A stretch of 64,000 bases of DNA, from positions 44,753,485 to 44,817,484 of the forward strand of contig NC_133774.1 in NCBI RefSeq assembly GCF_003597395.2. Direction: 5' to 3'. Source of the DNA: Chelonoidis abingdonii. Taxonomy: Eukaryota; Chordata; Testudines; Testudinidae. The position numbers and the translations under genes are program-made. The notes under the pieces are model-generated. The model was not told the DNA's origin. It saw only the letters and a list, made by a program, of their open reading frames with translations, and ran no database searches. Numbering within the stretch: the first letter of the stretch is position 1; each line of letters opens with the position of its first letter. Shown piece after piece: positions 33,960 through 44,747 of this stretch.

Positions 33960-34350
33960 GAATGGCAAAGTCTGCCAAGGCTTGTGAGATACTGGTGCTC
34001 AGATCTTCCTAGTCAGGAGAGATGTGATTCAGGAAAGCAGCTTGCTCCCTATGGAAAAAGTGAGCCTGCTAGGTGTCAGACAGTGTAAGGTCACGGTGCC
34101 TTTAGCCTCCATTGAATTGGAGAGGAAAGTTTTAAGATATACTTTGAATGTGGGGGTTCTTTAAAATTTACCTGCTGATGTGTTGATTTGGAATGATGTA
34201 GTATCAATGGCCAAAGATGGTAATATTGTCTCCCATAGCAACAAGGTATATGTAGCTGAGTTCCCAGAAGTGAACTGTGAAGCAGGAAAGGCAGCTAACA
34301 GGGGAGGGAACTCCTCCAGCTCATATTCAGCAGAGAACAACAATGTGTTA
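33960..34350 (+). pseudogene. Gypsy aspartic protease remnant
   Basis: DTGA (33988-33999) is the retropepsin active-site motif, preceded by an in-frame TGA (33985-33987). The same frame continues Q-I-F-L-V-R-R-D-V-I through a valine- and leucine-rich stretch to a stop near 34162. Just after, a DVLIWNDVVSMA block (near 34170-34215) corresponds to the usual end of the fold (family ILGxD). The frame after this to 34443 resembles linker sequence. It could not produce a working protease. Confidence 0.7.
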
Positions 34351-34499
34351 GGAGTCACTCACCCCCTTACTGCTGACAGAAGCCATGAGTTTTCAGCAAA
34401 GTGCAGACACCTCCCTAGACAGAATCAGGAAAATCATCCTTAATAAAAGCCCAGTAAGTAAAACAGGGGAAGGTAAAAAAAAGCATCTCGTTGCTTTCT

Positions 34500-34824
34500 T
34501 AAACAGAAACTGACATCCATTGAACAGAATTATTCTGTCAGAGAAAAAGACTGTTATGCAATTGTATGGGCTGTCAAGCACTTAAGGCCTTATCTATTTA
34601 ACAGAAACTGTAGGGTCCTGACAGACCATTCCACATTGGTGTGGTTACATCGAACTGAAGGAACCAATTCCAAATTGCTACTTTGGAGCATCACTATCCA
34701 AGAAAATGACATAGAAACTGTGCACTTTAACAGACAAGAAAATATAGAGGCAGAGGCCCTGTCCAGGCAAGAGGGTTATGAACCGATGCCTATGGATCAG
34801 TCAGAGGCTGACCATACTGTATGA
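34500..34824 (+). pseudogene. Gypsy RNase H remnant
   Basis: NYSVREKDCYAIVWAVKHLR, then VLTDHSTLVWLHR, LLLWSITIQENDIETVHFN, then ENIEAEALSR is the Ty3/Gypsy RNase H pattern, largely in one frame. The catalytic-type aspartate of TDH is at 34624-34626 and the E of REKDC is present. In the ADALSR family motif the aspartate is replaced by glutamate. Reverse transcriptase that should precede it is deleted: protease sequence ends only about 60-150 bp upstream. The frame stops at the 3' LTR edge with no integrase. Confidence 0.85.
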
Positions 34825-35905
34825 CCTTAAGAACCCCTCACTGTCAACAGGCAAAGGGTTCACTGGTCTAAGAGCAATTCCTAATGGCCTGACAAACTCA
34901 CCACACCACTGTCATAGTATTTATCCATAAAGAATGTCATGCAAGGTCTTCAAGAAAAAACATGCTCATGCTGGTCATTTATATGATTGTGAAATGTATC
35001 TACAAATACCATGTAAGAAGTAGTGTGTGTGTGTGTTTATGCATACACTGAAAATATATCAAAGGATGCATATTCACCTCACCTGTCTGCATCTGTTCAC
35101 ATGTAATTTAAGCACTGTAAGCCAACACAATAGAAGCTCCATTTGCATAAGAAGTCAACAGGAGGATGTGAAATCAACATAGAGTCAGGACACCAGAGAG
35201 TAAACTATGGAGTGGGTGGGGAAGGAGCATGGGGAAGTCATCCTGACTCTGGGGACAAACCAATGAATTTTGGAGTATACCAGGAGAAGATAAAAGGACA
35301 CCTTTTCACCCTGCACCTCAGGAATTAATTGGGCAGTGTGATTACATTCATGAAAATGGGGTCCCAACCAATCTTTGATGGAAACACTGCAAGAAAGCTC
35401 TGGGTGAAATCAGACTGCTTTTAGATAGATGCTTAGCCTGTTAATGTTAATTTAGGCTCTAGAAAGCATGTATTGATTTTGTTTTATGTATAACTTTTCT
35501 GTTTCCATTGTCCTTACGCACTATCTTTTAAATCTCAACCTTTGGTAATAAACTTATGATTGTTTTCACTCTAAATATATCTCAGTGCAGTGATGTTTTA
35601 TAGGTACTGGTCCTCAGCTGAATCAAACAAGCCGGTGATTTCTCTGTTTTGCTGGGGATAGCAAACCTGAAATTGCTGTGAGTAGCCAGTGTTGGGCTGG
35701 ATATCACAGAGGAATGCTTCAAAGAGGTGCCCTATTGTTAACCTGAAAAGCAAAGTGAGGGCTAGCATTGCTCAGAGGTGATTATTTGAGTGGCTAACAG
35801 GCTGGCGGTGTCAGAGAGCTCACACACAGCAAGTCTCTCTCTCACTGGACGCAGCAGAGTAACAAAAAGTGGTTCATAGTCTTGGGCTCCCTGAGAACTG
35901 TCACA
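34822..35905 (+). repeat. 3' LTR of the Gypsy element
   Basis: 1084 bp starting TGACCTTAAGAACC and ending GAGAACTGTCACA, colinear with the 5' LTR apart from the latter's two insertions and small indels. An AATAAA is at 35548-35553; the matching position in the 5' LTR is changed. Confidence 0.85.
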
Positions 35906-36164
35906 CCCACTTCTTATTCAAAGCCGACAAGAAATTAGTCAAGTAAGACATCAACAAAGCAAACCAGTTCTTTACTCCACCATGCTGTGCACTGACTCTC
36001 AATGAGTTATCATGTCCCAGGTTTTACCTTAAGGTGCTAGATGGTTATTTTATCATCATTATCTTGTCCTTTTCCATCCCCTGACTACTGTCTTGTTATC
36101 CCCTTGTTATTGCAGGGCCCAGATCTTGTATTTTTTTCTTTTTTTGAGATACCCCTAGAAAACT

Positions 36165-36560
36165 TTTGGGTCCTGTGATTAATGACAATAAAAGGTCATC
36201 TAGTCCATCCCTGCAAATGAAATGCAGTTCCCTCTTTTACAATTATTTGTGTTTTGTCCATTCTTGCACATGTTGTGACACTTAAAGATAGCAATAATAA
36301 ATGTCAGCGCAACAGAGGCTTCTACTACATCTGTTGGGAGATTATTTGACAGTACAGTAGATCTTGCTGTCAGAATGTTTCTCCTGATATTCAGTCTAAA
36401 TTTTCCCTTTCAGATTTCATCACATTAGTTCTAGATTGCTAAATAATTATGCTAAATAATTCCTCTGCCTCCTTAGAGTTTGCACCTTTCAAATATTCAT
36501 AGACATATTTAGCTCTTTTTCATCTTTCCTTGTAAAATATTTGCCAGTGTAACTTCATCA
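36165..36560 (-). mobile_element. CR1-type LINE 3' remnant
   Basis: On the plus strand: AAAAGGTCATCTAGTCCATC (reverse of the CR1 GGACTAGATGACC tail), then TTGGGAGATTATTTGACAGT, CAGAATGTTTCTCCTGATAT, CAGTCTAAATTTTCCCTTTC, all reversed CR1 3' sequence. Old and 5'-truncated. Confidence 0.75.
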
Positions 36561-39285
36561 CAGTTTTCATGGTATTCCTGAGGTCATCATTTTCCAAACT
36601 GTGGGTTAGGAGCTCTGGAGTGGAAGGGGGCATAGTGGGTCTCCAAAGTGCTGCAGAATTTAAATGGCTAAAATAATGGGAATTTTTCAATTTTCACAAT
36701 AAACAGAAGCCTACCTCGTAAAGCCTACCAGTTTTAGCGTATGTGCCATGAAAACATCACTATACACACACACACCCACACAGAGAAATATTTTAAGCAT
36801 AGAGGTGGAAACTGATATCTCAGATACCTCTTTGTAATAACTGTTGGCCAATGTTGACTTTTTAACTGCCACCAATGTCTCTCATAGTCTGGAAAATGAG
36901 AATGCGCTGTTAGCCACATATTAAGTGTATGAGCTAGAAGGGGCTCTAGCTACAAGTCAGGCTCAATGTGTGATAAGGCTGACATAAAGGGAAGGATTTT
37001 CAAACATGGTCACTGTTGACATAGCGGGTCGCATTGAAAGCAGTGACTCAGCATTGATCTAATTCTGCTCGCATTAAAACTCCCAGTTACTTCAATGGAG
37101 TTAAGCCAATGCTAAGTGCTTTCGAAAACCTGACCCAAAACCTGGAGCTGGAATGCACTCATTTCCAACTGTCATTGGTAAAATAAAGAGAGGACTCTAC
37201 TAGATTCATAGAGGACCCCTACTTCTCTGACTTCCTTTTCTATCTTTTCTTTCTGTTGTGCTTGTTTTGGTAGCAGAAGAAAGTGCTAATCACGTAATAA
37301 TCTGAGAGACACACAACATGGTGATAAATAATCATTCACAGTTGGGCTACTTTAAGAAGGATCATTTTTCCCTCTGGCATAATGGCTATAGCTGGATCTC
37401 AAACGTACTTTACTCCTCCCTGTATCAGCTTTGCTAAATATGACCCAATCTTTTAAATATTTTAGTAAATAGCTGTAAGGCCTGCATAAGGAGGGTAATT
37501 AGTATGTAAAGGCTCAAAAAGAGGATAGCTTGGGAATACCTGTCCTAGGTTTTCCCTCTAGAGGAAATGCTGCAGAGATGCAACATTGTAGAGATTTTAG
37601 TGTCAACCTCCCTATCTTCCCCTCCCCCTTTTCTTACTCTGCCTGAGTCAGGTGACATAAAGATGAAGATTTCATGGTTTCTTTTCCCTTCCCTGTAACC
37701 ATGTTTGTTTTTTTACTAATGATGTCAGGAATCCCAGAGGTGGAAAGGAATCAGGGCCTGATTCTGATAGATTCTTCTGAGGTTGGGCAGGTAGCACACA
37801 AGCAGCGCCCTTCCATGCACAGCTCACATCAGGTTCTGACACTGGTGTGGTCTCTGTGTTTGGGGGAGTATAGGGACTGCTCCATCAGTATTCCCTTAAG
37901 GGACACATTACTCTAGAGGTGGTGAGAGTGAAGGAAGCAGGGTCCTGGTCCTGGTTCTGGGCCTCGTTGCACTGCCCTATGGTGCTGCCTGGCCACATTG
38001 GAGTGTTCAGGAAATGAATGCTCCTCCTTGAAGCACAATTCCTGCCTGAGTTTCCCATCCGGAGGTACCATCTCCCCTTCCCCCTAATCTAGATAGCATC
38101 TAAATACTACAATTTGGCCCTCACTAAATACAGTACCAGTTATTCAGATACCCATTTACAGTAAGAGCATCAATGACCTGTTAAATTTAGTGACAGAGTA
38201 GAAATTAACATAAAATGTAATTCCCTGAGGTTGACAAATTATGCCATAGATTAAAAACATGTGTGGACTTTGCTGGAGGTCAGCAGGAAGGGATTATATC
38301 AGTTTCAGACCTTAATCACAGTGGGAGAGAGATTATTATGATTACATGTCAGAGATGTGGCAGCACTGAGAGACGCTACATCTGTGAGTCATTCCCAGTG
38401 GCAGAGCTAACACAGCCACAGCCTGGATAAAAGGATTAAGAGGGCAAGACAGATACATGCCCAGGGAAAGGATGTATGTGTGTGTGCTCATTAGGTGTCA
38501 AGACAGATAATTAAGGATTACATTGCATTAAGAAGATCAAGCAGGACTCAGAACACATTCACATACCAGATGCATTGTTAAATTGGTCACCAAATCTACT
38601 AACTACTTTCCTCTCCCTTCTCCCATAGGCTTTTCCCTGTTGTTCAGTTGCTCTGAAAAGCCTCTATACTAAATAACAGTAGCAGATTAAAAATTACTTA
38701 TTTCAGTATAGTTATAAATATTAGATTATTAATAAATTATAATAATCCTGCATTACTTAAGCACCATAGATGTATGATGCTACACACTTCCCTCATCAAC
38801 ATTCCCCAAAAGCCTTTCTTTCTTTCTTGAACAAGATTTCCTCTTAGCATTTTAAGTTTAAAATGCTATCTGTCTAATCTACCTGAGGGATTACCAGTCT
38901 CTCATGACATCTGGGAATTGGAATTGCTAACTATCCAAAATAAATTCTTGGAAGGGTAGAAAGGAATGTATATCATGATCCATAGCACCAGAATTTTCAC
39001 CTTCTTCACATATATAACAAATGACATACTCTCAGCAAAACTCAGGGCTTTCCTGTTCCTAGTCTAGTTTTTTCCATTGTGTGTGATTGTGGGTTGCTTG
39101 GATTGTATATTTCAGGCAAATGTTGGTTCCCGCTGGTTTTAATCCAGCTCTGATTTATTTATTTAGTCATGCAGTGTCCTTTATGATAAACCATGTTGTT
39201 GTGGCAGCTTATTTATGCTCTTATCATGTGACAGAGAATGGTGGAGTTAAGAGGCAAACTTTCTAGGTTTCTTATCTATCTGCTT
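36561..39285. other. Unique DNA, nothing recognised
   Basis: Contains a short AC-rich run (36762-36780) and no recognisable gene or transposon. Some small unrecognised old repeats (for example 37015-37150) are possible. Confidence 0.4.
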
Positions 39286-39890
39286 CATCATCATCATCAT
39301 CACTCCCATAACCACATTGGTCATTGCAGCATCATCACTGATGAGCAACCAACCAATTGTCTCCACCCCGATAATTGTGCCTCAGTGCTTGAGTCTCCGC
39401 AAAGTCCATTACTGTCCACTCTTTTATGCTGTCAATCCATCTCTTCTTCTGTCTACCTCTTCTTCTCTTCCCCTGTATTGTCCCTTGAAGGACGATCTTG
39501 GATAGGCCAGATGATCCTGTTACATGGCCGTGCCACTTCAGTTTGCACTTCTTCACAGTCTCCGGAGGTCTTCATATGACTCAGTGCATTGGGTGATGAT
39601 GTTGCGCACCTCTTCATTAGTGATGTAGTCGGAGATGCCCAGGATTTTATGGAAGCATCTCATCTCTACTATCTGTATTTTCCATTCAAGCTCTGCTGTA
39701 AGGGTCCATGTCTTGCATGCATACAGAAAAATGGAGATGACCAGTGCATGCAGAAGTTTCAGTTTGGATTCCAGGGAGATCTTCTTCCTCCAAATTCGCT
39801 CTAGCTTTGCCACTGCTGCTGTTGTTTGTGCAGTTCTTGTCCGAATTTCTGCTTTGGATCTTTCATTAGTGATGACTGTCCCCAAATACT
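39286..39890 (-). pseudogene. RTE-like LINE, C-terminal reverse transcriptase fragment and 3' tail
   Basis: Minus-strand frame 39885-39553 reads ERIWRKKISLESKLKLLHAL, SIFLYACKTWTL, EMRCFHKILGISDYITNEEV. After one frame change, 39556-39335 reads KLKWHGHVTGSSGLSK, then QGKRRRGRQKKRW. These are hallmarks of the C-terminal region of RTE-type and related endonuclease/reverse-transcriptase LINEs. The minus-strand end is a GAT trinucleotide run (39287-39303), the kind of short-repeat tail RTE elements have. The catalytic core is absent. Clade assignment is by pattern only. Confidence 0.75.
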
Positions 39891-41616
39891 ATCTGTACTT
39901 ATCAGCTGGTAACTCATATTGGTACTATTGGCTCACTAGGATCCTTGTCATAGGCTCCAGTTTCCCCAGCTGCAGTCCAAGTGAATGGCAGTAGCAGAGG
40001 AGACAGACACCAAGATCTGCGTAGAGATGGAATTGAAGGGTTGGATTAAAACTAAATACGATCTGGTTACATCAATACCATGAGGCTCCCAGATGTGCTT
40101 GTGTATTTCCTATTAGCTGTTTAGAGAATGCATGATGGTGTACTTTGAAATAAAGATTTTATCCTCATGAATATGTTCCTACATGAATGCCAATAAGTCT
40201 TAATATCACACCATCATGCATTCTTTACATGATATATATTATTGAGAATAGTTCATCCAGGCAGAGATCAGCTCTTCACCTGCATATTTTCCTTAACATG
40301 GGCAAATCCCGCATTTCAGATTCTAACCGTTTCCATAACAAGAGAGGACAAGTTCTCTTCATCCTGAAGCAAGAGACAAAGAAGCACAACCTCTTAAAAG
40401 CTTATGGGGATGTAGATGAGGTGACCACTGTGACACAAATCTCTTTCTTCATCATATAGTCAACACAGATGGAATTGTGAGCTAATTCAGGGTCTGACTC
40501 TCTTTCAACTTGGTATAAATTGGGAGTAATTCCATTGGTGTCAACTGAGTTACATTGGCATGAGAGAAGAATCATGTGCTCAGTCTCCATATTCATCCGC
40601 ATCTCCAAAAGGAAAAACTAGTGGATTCACCCGGAGATCCGTCTTCTTATGCCTAGTTTATCCCCTACTCTTCCTAATCATACCACTGAAAAAGGCAAAG
40701 CTGCCAAATGAAAGCTCTCACATACTTGCATGTCCCTTTTAGTTCAAGCTGCTATTTATGTTTGCACACTAAAGGGAATGTAGCTACTTCCCCTTTCCAG
40801 TGGGAAATATGAATCTGCTTGAGCGTGATATTACAGCAAAAAAATGCAGACCCAACCAACAATAGAAATAGGTTTTATTGTTTACCCTCCAACAATAGAA
40901 ATTGTGTGCTGATACTCTGCAGCAGAGGGGGGCAACACCGCTCTGTCATGACAGTGATTGTGCTGCTGGCAGATGAAGTAGGGAGAGAAGCAGGGACTTT
41001 GAAAGCAGCCTTTTAAAAATATCACTGAGTAGGTTTCAACTGAGCTGCACAAAAATAGTCCATTGAATTTCCCTCCTACTCCAAGTTGGTAGCGCACATT
41101 GTTCTTTCTACATCTATTTTCCCTGAAAATTTCTGCACCCAGTTGTATTAATGATGTTGAACGGATGTTGGACGCATACAGATCAATATGGCTACATATG
41201 TGCAGAATTACATCACTCTCCTGGATCATTATCTCATCATCCATTCAAAAAGCACTCTGCTAAATGAGAGGGAATGAGCAGAGCACTCCTTTCTGCCTTT
41301 CATTTTTCCTGTACTATGTGCATGAGGATTAAATCCAACATACTAACAAAGTGGTATGCAGAGGCTGAGCCTTGCTATCTGAATGGTAGATTAAAATATG
41401 TGCATCTTATAAGTTTAGGTACAAATTCTGGGCCTATCTCTGCAACCACAGAGTGTTTTCCTAGCAGCTCATAGGTGAGATTCTGCCTATGCAAGGGGGG
41501 GTGGGAGCACAACTGAGAAGAGGGGCTGAACTGAGGGTGTGCACTACGTTTGGCATAGAGCTTTGCTCTGCAAGGCTCTTTTAAGAGCAGACAAGGGCAG
41601 GGGGTGAAGGCAAAGG
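39891..41616. other. Unique DNA, nothing recognised
   Basis: A 120-codon antisense frame (40882-41244) and a 90-codon frame (40187-40459) show no domain. No clear repeat. Confidence 0.4.
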
Positions 41617-41764
41617 ATCTAGCTCAGTGGTTTTCAACTTGTGGTCCGTGGATCCCTGGGAGTCTGCAGACTATGTCTAAGATTACCAAAGGGGTCTGCA
41701 TCTGCATTCAAAATTTGTTAGGGGTCTACAAATGAAAAAAAGGTTGAAAACCACTGATCTAACT
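41617..41764. mobile_element. hAT-type MITE with target duplication
   Basis: A 132-bp element (41625-41756) with inverted ends CAGTGGTTTTCAAC and GTTGAAAACCACTG, flanked by the 8-bp duplication ATCTAGCT (41617-41624) / ATCTAACT (41757-41764), one difference. CAGTGGTT-type ends plus an 8-bp duplication are diagnostic of hAT. No coding capacity. Confidence 0.9.
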
Positions 41765-41892
41765 GATGCAGATTTTCCAGTCTTTCTCCCCGGGCTAGAG
41801 TAATAAAGGTCATGGGCATGAAGTAGCCTCCCAGAGTGACTCCCTGGCACTCTGTAGCCTAAGGGAGAGAATTCCTTTGCCTAAAACTCTCA

Positions 41893-42165
41893 CTGAGGGT
41901 ATAGATTCATAGACTGTAAGCCAGAAGGGACCATTGTGATCATCTAGTCTGCATAACACAGGCCAGAGAACTTCCCTGAATTAATTTTTCTTTGAACTAG
42001 GTTTATTTAGGAAAAACATTCAATCTTGATTTTAAAATTGCCAGAGATGGAGAATCCACCATAACCCTGGTAAGCTGTTCTAAGGTTTGCACCTTATTTT
42101 CAGGCTGAATTTGCCTAGCTTCAACTTCCAGCCATTGGATCTTGTTATACCTTTGTTATATCCAG
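41893..42165 (-). mobile_element. CR1 LINE 3' end
   Basis: Plus-strand text ATTCATAGACTGTAAGCCAG, GGGACCATTGTGATCATCTA, then CTTGATTTTAAAATTGCCAG, GAGAATCCACCATAACCCTG, is the reverse complement of a CR1 3' UTR. Confidence 0.9.
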
Positions 42166-42410
42166 ACTCAGCCCACTATCCAAGATGTATGTTGGGTTCT
42201 GGATTTGGGTCTTATTATGCAGGTGTGTATGTGTAAATAGTAATATATTTGCTTGTAAACAGTTTTGACAGCAAAATAAGTAAGGAAGCAATGAAGAGTG
42301 TTTGGGCAGGCTGGTACAGCAAGAGTACAGCAAAGGTCAGTGATTCACTACAACATCTCACAACACTTTAGCTACATTATTTTACTACTGAGATGTATAT
42401 TTTGTGGTAT

Positions 42411-43151
42411 TGTCAAGGACAATCCCGACTTTCTCAGCATCCTGGCGTCATGAACCTTTCCACTGTTTCCTGTGTTGGTATTCATGAATCTGCCTCTATG
42501 GTCCACTAAGCCTTGCAGAACAAATGAACTGTAACCTTTCCAGGTCACATGCTCACTTGCCTGTTTCAGGTGGGCAAAGTATTGGGATGTGGTGCCATCA
42601 ATGGGCAGTGTTCAGTTCAGAAACCCAATCTTCTCAAATCCAGGGTTTAGTACTGGAACTTTGCTTATGGCAACCACCCATTGATAGATCACATTGTTAA
42701 CTGCCTCGCAAACTGAAACAACCTCAATCCCAGCAGTGGACTTTCCAACCCCAGAATGGTTTTCTTCTGACCAATAGCTGTCTCGTGTTGCTAGCATCCA
42801 CAGGGCAATAGCCACCTGCTTCCGTACTGGCATGGCTTTCTCAAACCCAGTGTTCTGGTGCTGGAGGTGTGGTGTAGGCTCCTCACACAGCTCCGTCGAG
42901 GTCTGTTTCCTTGTTTGGAAGTTCTGAAGCCACTGCAGGTCATCCCAGGTTTCCATAACAATGTGATCCCACAACATCATGCCATTTCTTCTGGACCTGA
43001 AACAATGCTTCACCTCCGGGTATACAGCAACAATACCAGCAGTCACCATATCTGTTCCAGGGGACTCTAATGGATTGTCATTCACCCTCAAGGTCAACCA
43101 TCTTTGATGTGTCAGAAAGTTCTCCCAAGATTCCATCCTGCACCTTGTCAA
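42411..43151 (-). pseudogene. Harbinger (HARBI1-like) transposase, N-terminal half and part of DDE domain
   Basis: A 179-codon frame (43151-42612) has WDHIVMETWDDLQWLQNF, LCEEPTPHLQHQNT, VRKQVAIALWMLATRDSYW, HSGVGKSTAGIEVV and GFEKIGF, the helical and helix-turn-helix-like region of Harbinger transposases. One TGA (42614-42612) interrupts it. The same frame then continues through PIDGT, whose aspartate (42597-42599) is the first catalytic residue, VDHRGRF and GKVHDARMLRKSGL, before homology stops near 42411. The second aspartate and the glutamate are missing. By family the protein cuts and pastes elements at 3-bp TWA targets. It is inactive. Its frame is unusually long for a relic. Confidence 0.85.
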
Positions 43152-43660
43152 TCATCTCTTCCACCACATAAGCAAATATCCTGCAGATAATCATCCAATT
43201 GCTCCATGTCTTCCACTTGGTTTGGCCGGAGGGAAAGGCAAGCAGGAATTGCAACAGCCAACATCGAACGTCAAGACTGTTCCTGTCTCCTCTGCTGCAC
43301 ATAACCCTGGGATGCTGCCCTGAAATGGTAGTGCTAATGTCATGTAACGAAAAAGGCAGCGTGGATGTGGGTATATGTGTGCAGAAAGTGTTAAACCCAT
43401 CTTTACCACAGAAGATGTGGACACTGAGTATGGGTATGGGGAACATGCGTGAGCATGTACATGGTCAGCTACCAGAATATGCATGCAATGTAGACAGCCA
43501 TAGGGAGCAGGAAGAGGACTAATGCTGAGGAAATACACATACATCCCTGGTAAGAAGATTGTAGCAAATTCTGCCACCATGTTACTCAAGTGGTCCCAGA
43601 AGCATTATGCATAGCTCAAACACTATGCCTCATTGAGCTACTGCTGTATTGATGTAGCCA
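42411..43660 (-). mobile_element. PIF/Harbinger DNA transposon fragment
   Basis: Minus-strand coding homology to Harbinger transposases runs from about 43151 to 42411 and stops abruptly at the middle of the DDE domain. Sequence up to about 43660 reads like the 5' part, with frame overlaps. No terminal inverted repeat was found at either edge. A Harbinger-type MITE starts 12 bp beyond, at 43672. A relative with the same domain order lies at 62701-64000. Confidence 0.75.
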
Positions 43661-43671
43661 GCTCTTCCTGC

Positions 43672-43985
43672 CTAAGGGTATGGCTACACTTGAAATTTCA
43701 AAGCGCTGCCGCGGCAGCGCTGTGGGAGCACTGCTGCGGCAGCGCTTTGAAGTGTGAGTGTGGTCAGAGCGCCAGCGCTGGGAGAGAGCTCTCCTAGCGC
43801 TGCACGTAAACCACATCCTCTACGGGTGTAGCTTGCAGCGCTGGGAGCCGTGCTCCCAGCACTGCGGCACTGATTACACTGAGGCTTTACAGCGCTGTAT
43901 CTTGCAGCACTCGAGGGGTGTTTTTTCACACCCCTGAGCGTGAAAGTTTCAGCGCTGTAAAGTGCCAGTGTAGCCATACCCTTAG
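43672..43985 (+). mobile_element. Harbinger-type MITE with perfect 19-bp ends
   Basis: 314 bp with perfect terminal inverted repeats CTAAGGGTATGGCTACACT (43672-43690) and its reverse complement (43967-43985). The interior is built of GCGCTG/CAGCGC modules and short palindromes. The 19-bp end is identical to the left end of the transposase-bearing Harbinger at 62701. Ala/Ser-rich open frames inside are artefacts. Confidence 0.95.
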
Positions 43986-44092
43986 ACTGATGTTTCTGAA
44001 TAGGGAGAGTAGCTGTGCATTGCAATTAAAGCTTCACAGAATTCCACAAGCTAAGGCATTGTGAAAGTAGAATGAATTATATTGTGAAAATA

Positions 44093-44455
44093 GAAAGGAT
44101 TAAAGAAATGCTGTCTGTACCTTTTTTAAGCCAAATTACTGGAATGCTGCAATCCAGGTGTCAGGAATACAGACATGAACATAGAACAATTGCACCGTTT
44201 AAGGGCAATTGGTGAAGTATTAGCCTTAGATCAATAAGAGTTAGTAATGAAGTAGGATATGAATGTTGTGCCCCAGGTGAATTTTACTGTTTTGCTTTCT
44301 TTGTCCTTTTGTCTAATTCCCGCTCTTTTATCTGTATAAATAAGATAGTTTGCGTCTTGCATGTTGCTCACATTATCTGGGTGTATTAGCAGAGCGCTGT
44401 GCTAATAAAACAGAGTGGTCTGACAAACTGTGAGTCCTGAGTCTAATTTTGGCCA
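44093..44455 (+). mobile_element. Probable solo LTR or LTR 3' part
   Basis: Starts TGTGAAAATAGAAAGG. It contains CCCGCTCTTTTATCTG, then TATAAATA (44335-44342), CACATTATCTGGGTG and AATAAA (44404-44409), and ends near GAGTCTAATTTTGGCCA. The TATA to polyadenylation-signal spacing of about 70 bp and the C-rich U5-like end fit an LTR. Boundaries and target duplication are uncertain. It sits exactly between two inverted MITEs. Confidence 0.5.
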
Positions 44456-44747
44456 TGGCTACACTGGCGCTTTACAGTTCTGCAACTTTCGCGCTCAGGG
44501 GTGTGAAAAAACACACCCCTGAGCGCTGCAAGATACAGCGCTGTAAAGCCTCAGTGTAAACAGTGCCGCAGCGCTGGGAGCACAGCTCCCAGCGCTGCAA
44601 GCTACACCTGTAGAGGATGTGGAGTACATGCAGCTCTGGGAGAGCTCTTTCCCAGCGCTGGCATTGCGACCACACTCGCACTTCAAAGCGCTGCTGTGGC
44701 AGAGCTGCCGCGGAAGCGCTTTGAAGTTTCAAGTGTAGCCATAGCCT
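44454..44747 (-). mobile_element. Harbinger-type MITE, second copy in inverted orientation
   Basis: The reverse complement of the family at 43672-43985. It begins CCATGGCTACACTGGCGC, has the GAGCGCTGCAAGATACAGCG and CTCCCAGCGCTGCAAGCTAC blocks, and ends TTTCAAGTGTAGCCATAGCC. The ends have lost a few terminal bases. Confidence 0.9.

Larger units (their letters stand above)
30629..35905 (+). mobile_element. Ty3/Gypsy LTR retrotransposon, internally deleted
   Basis: Two long direct repeats (5' LTR 30629-32592 including insertions; 3' LTR 34822-35905) flank a 2.2-kb interior. The interior holds, in order, a gag with SCAN-like and CCHC remnants, a DTGA protease motif and an RNase H. Reverse transcriptase should lie between protease and RNase H, and integrase between RNase H and the 3' LTR; both are missing. 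The LTRs start TGACC and end TCACA. A clean target duplication was not identified. The copy is dead by stops, frameshifts and deletions. The LTRs differ from each other substantially, so the insertion is old. Confidence 0.85.

Noticed and set aside
43684..44025. Ala/Ser/Thr-rich frames of 60-113 codons
   Set aside because: They follow GCGCTG modules of the MITE; the same artefact recurs in the inverted copy at 44472-44771.
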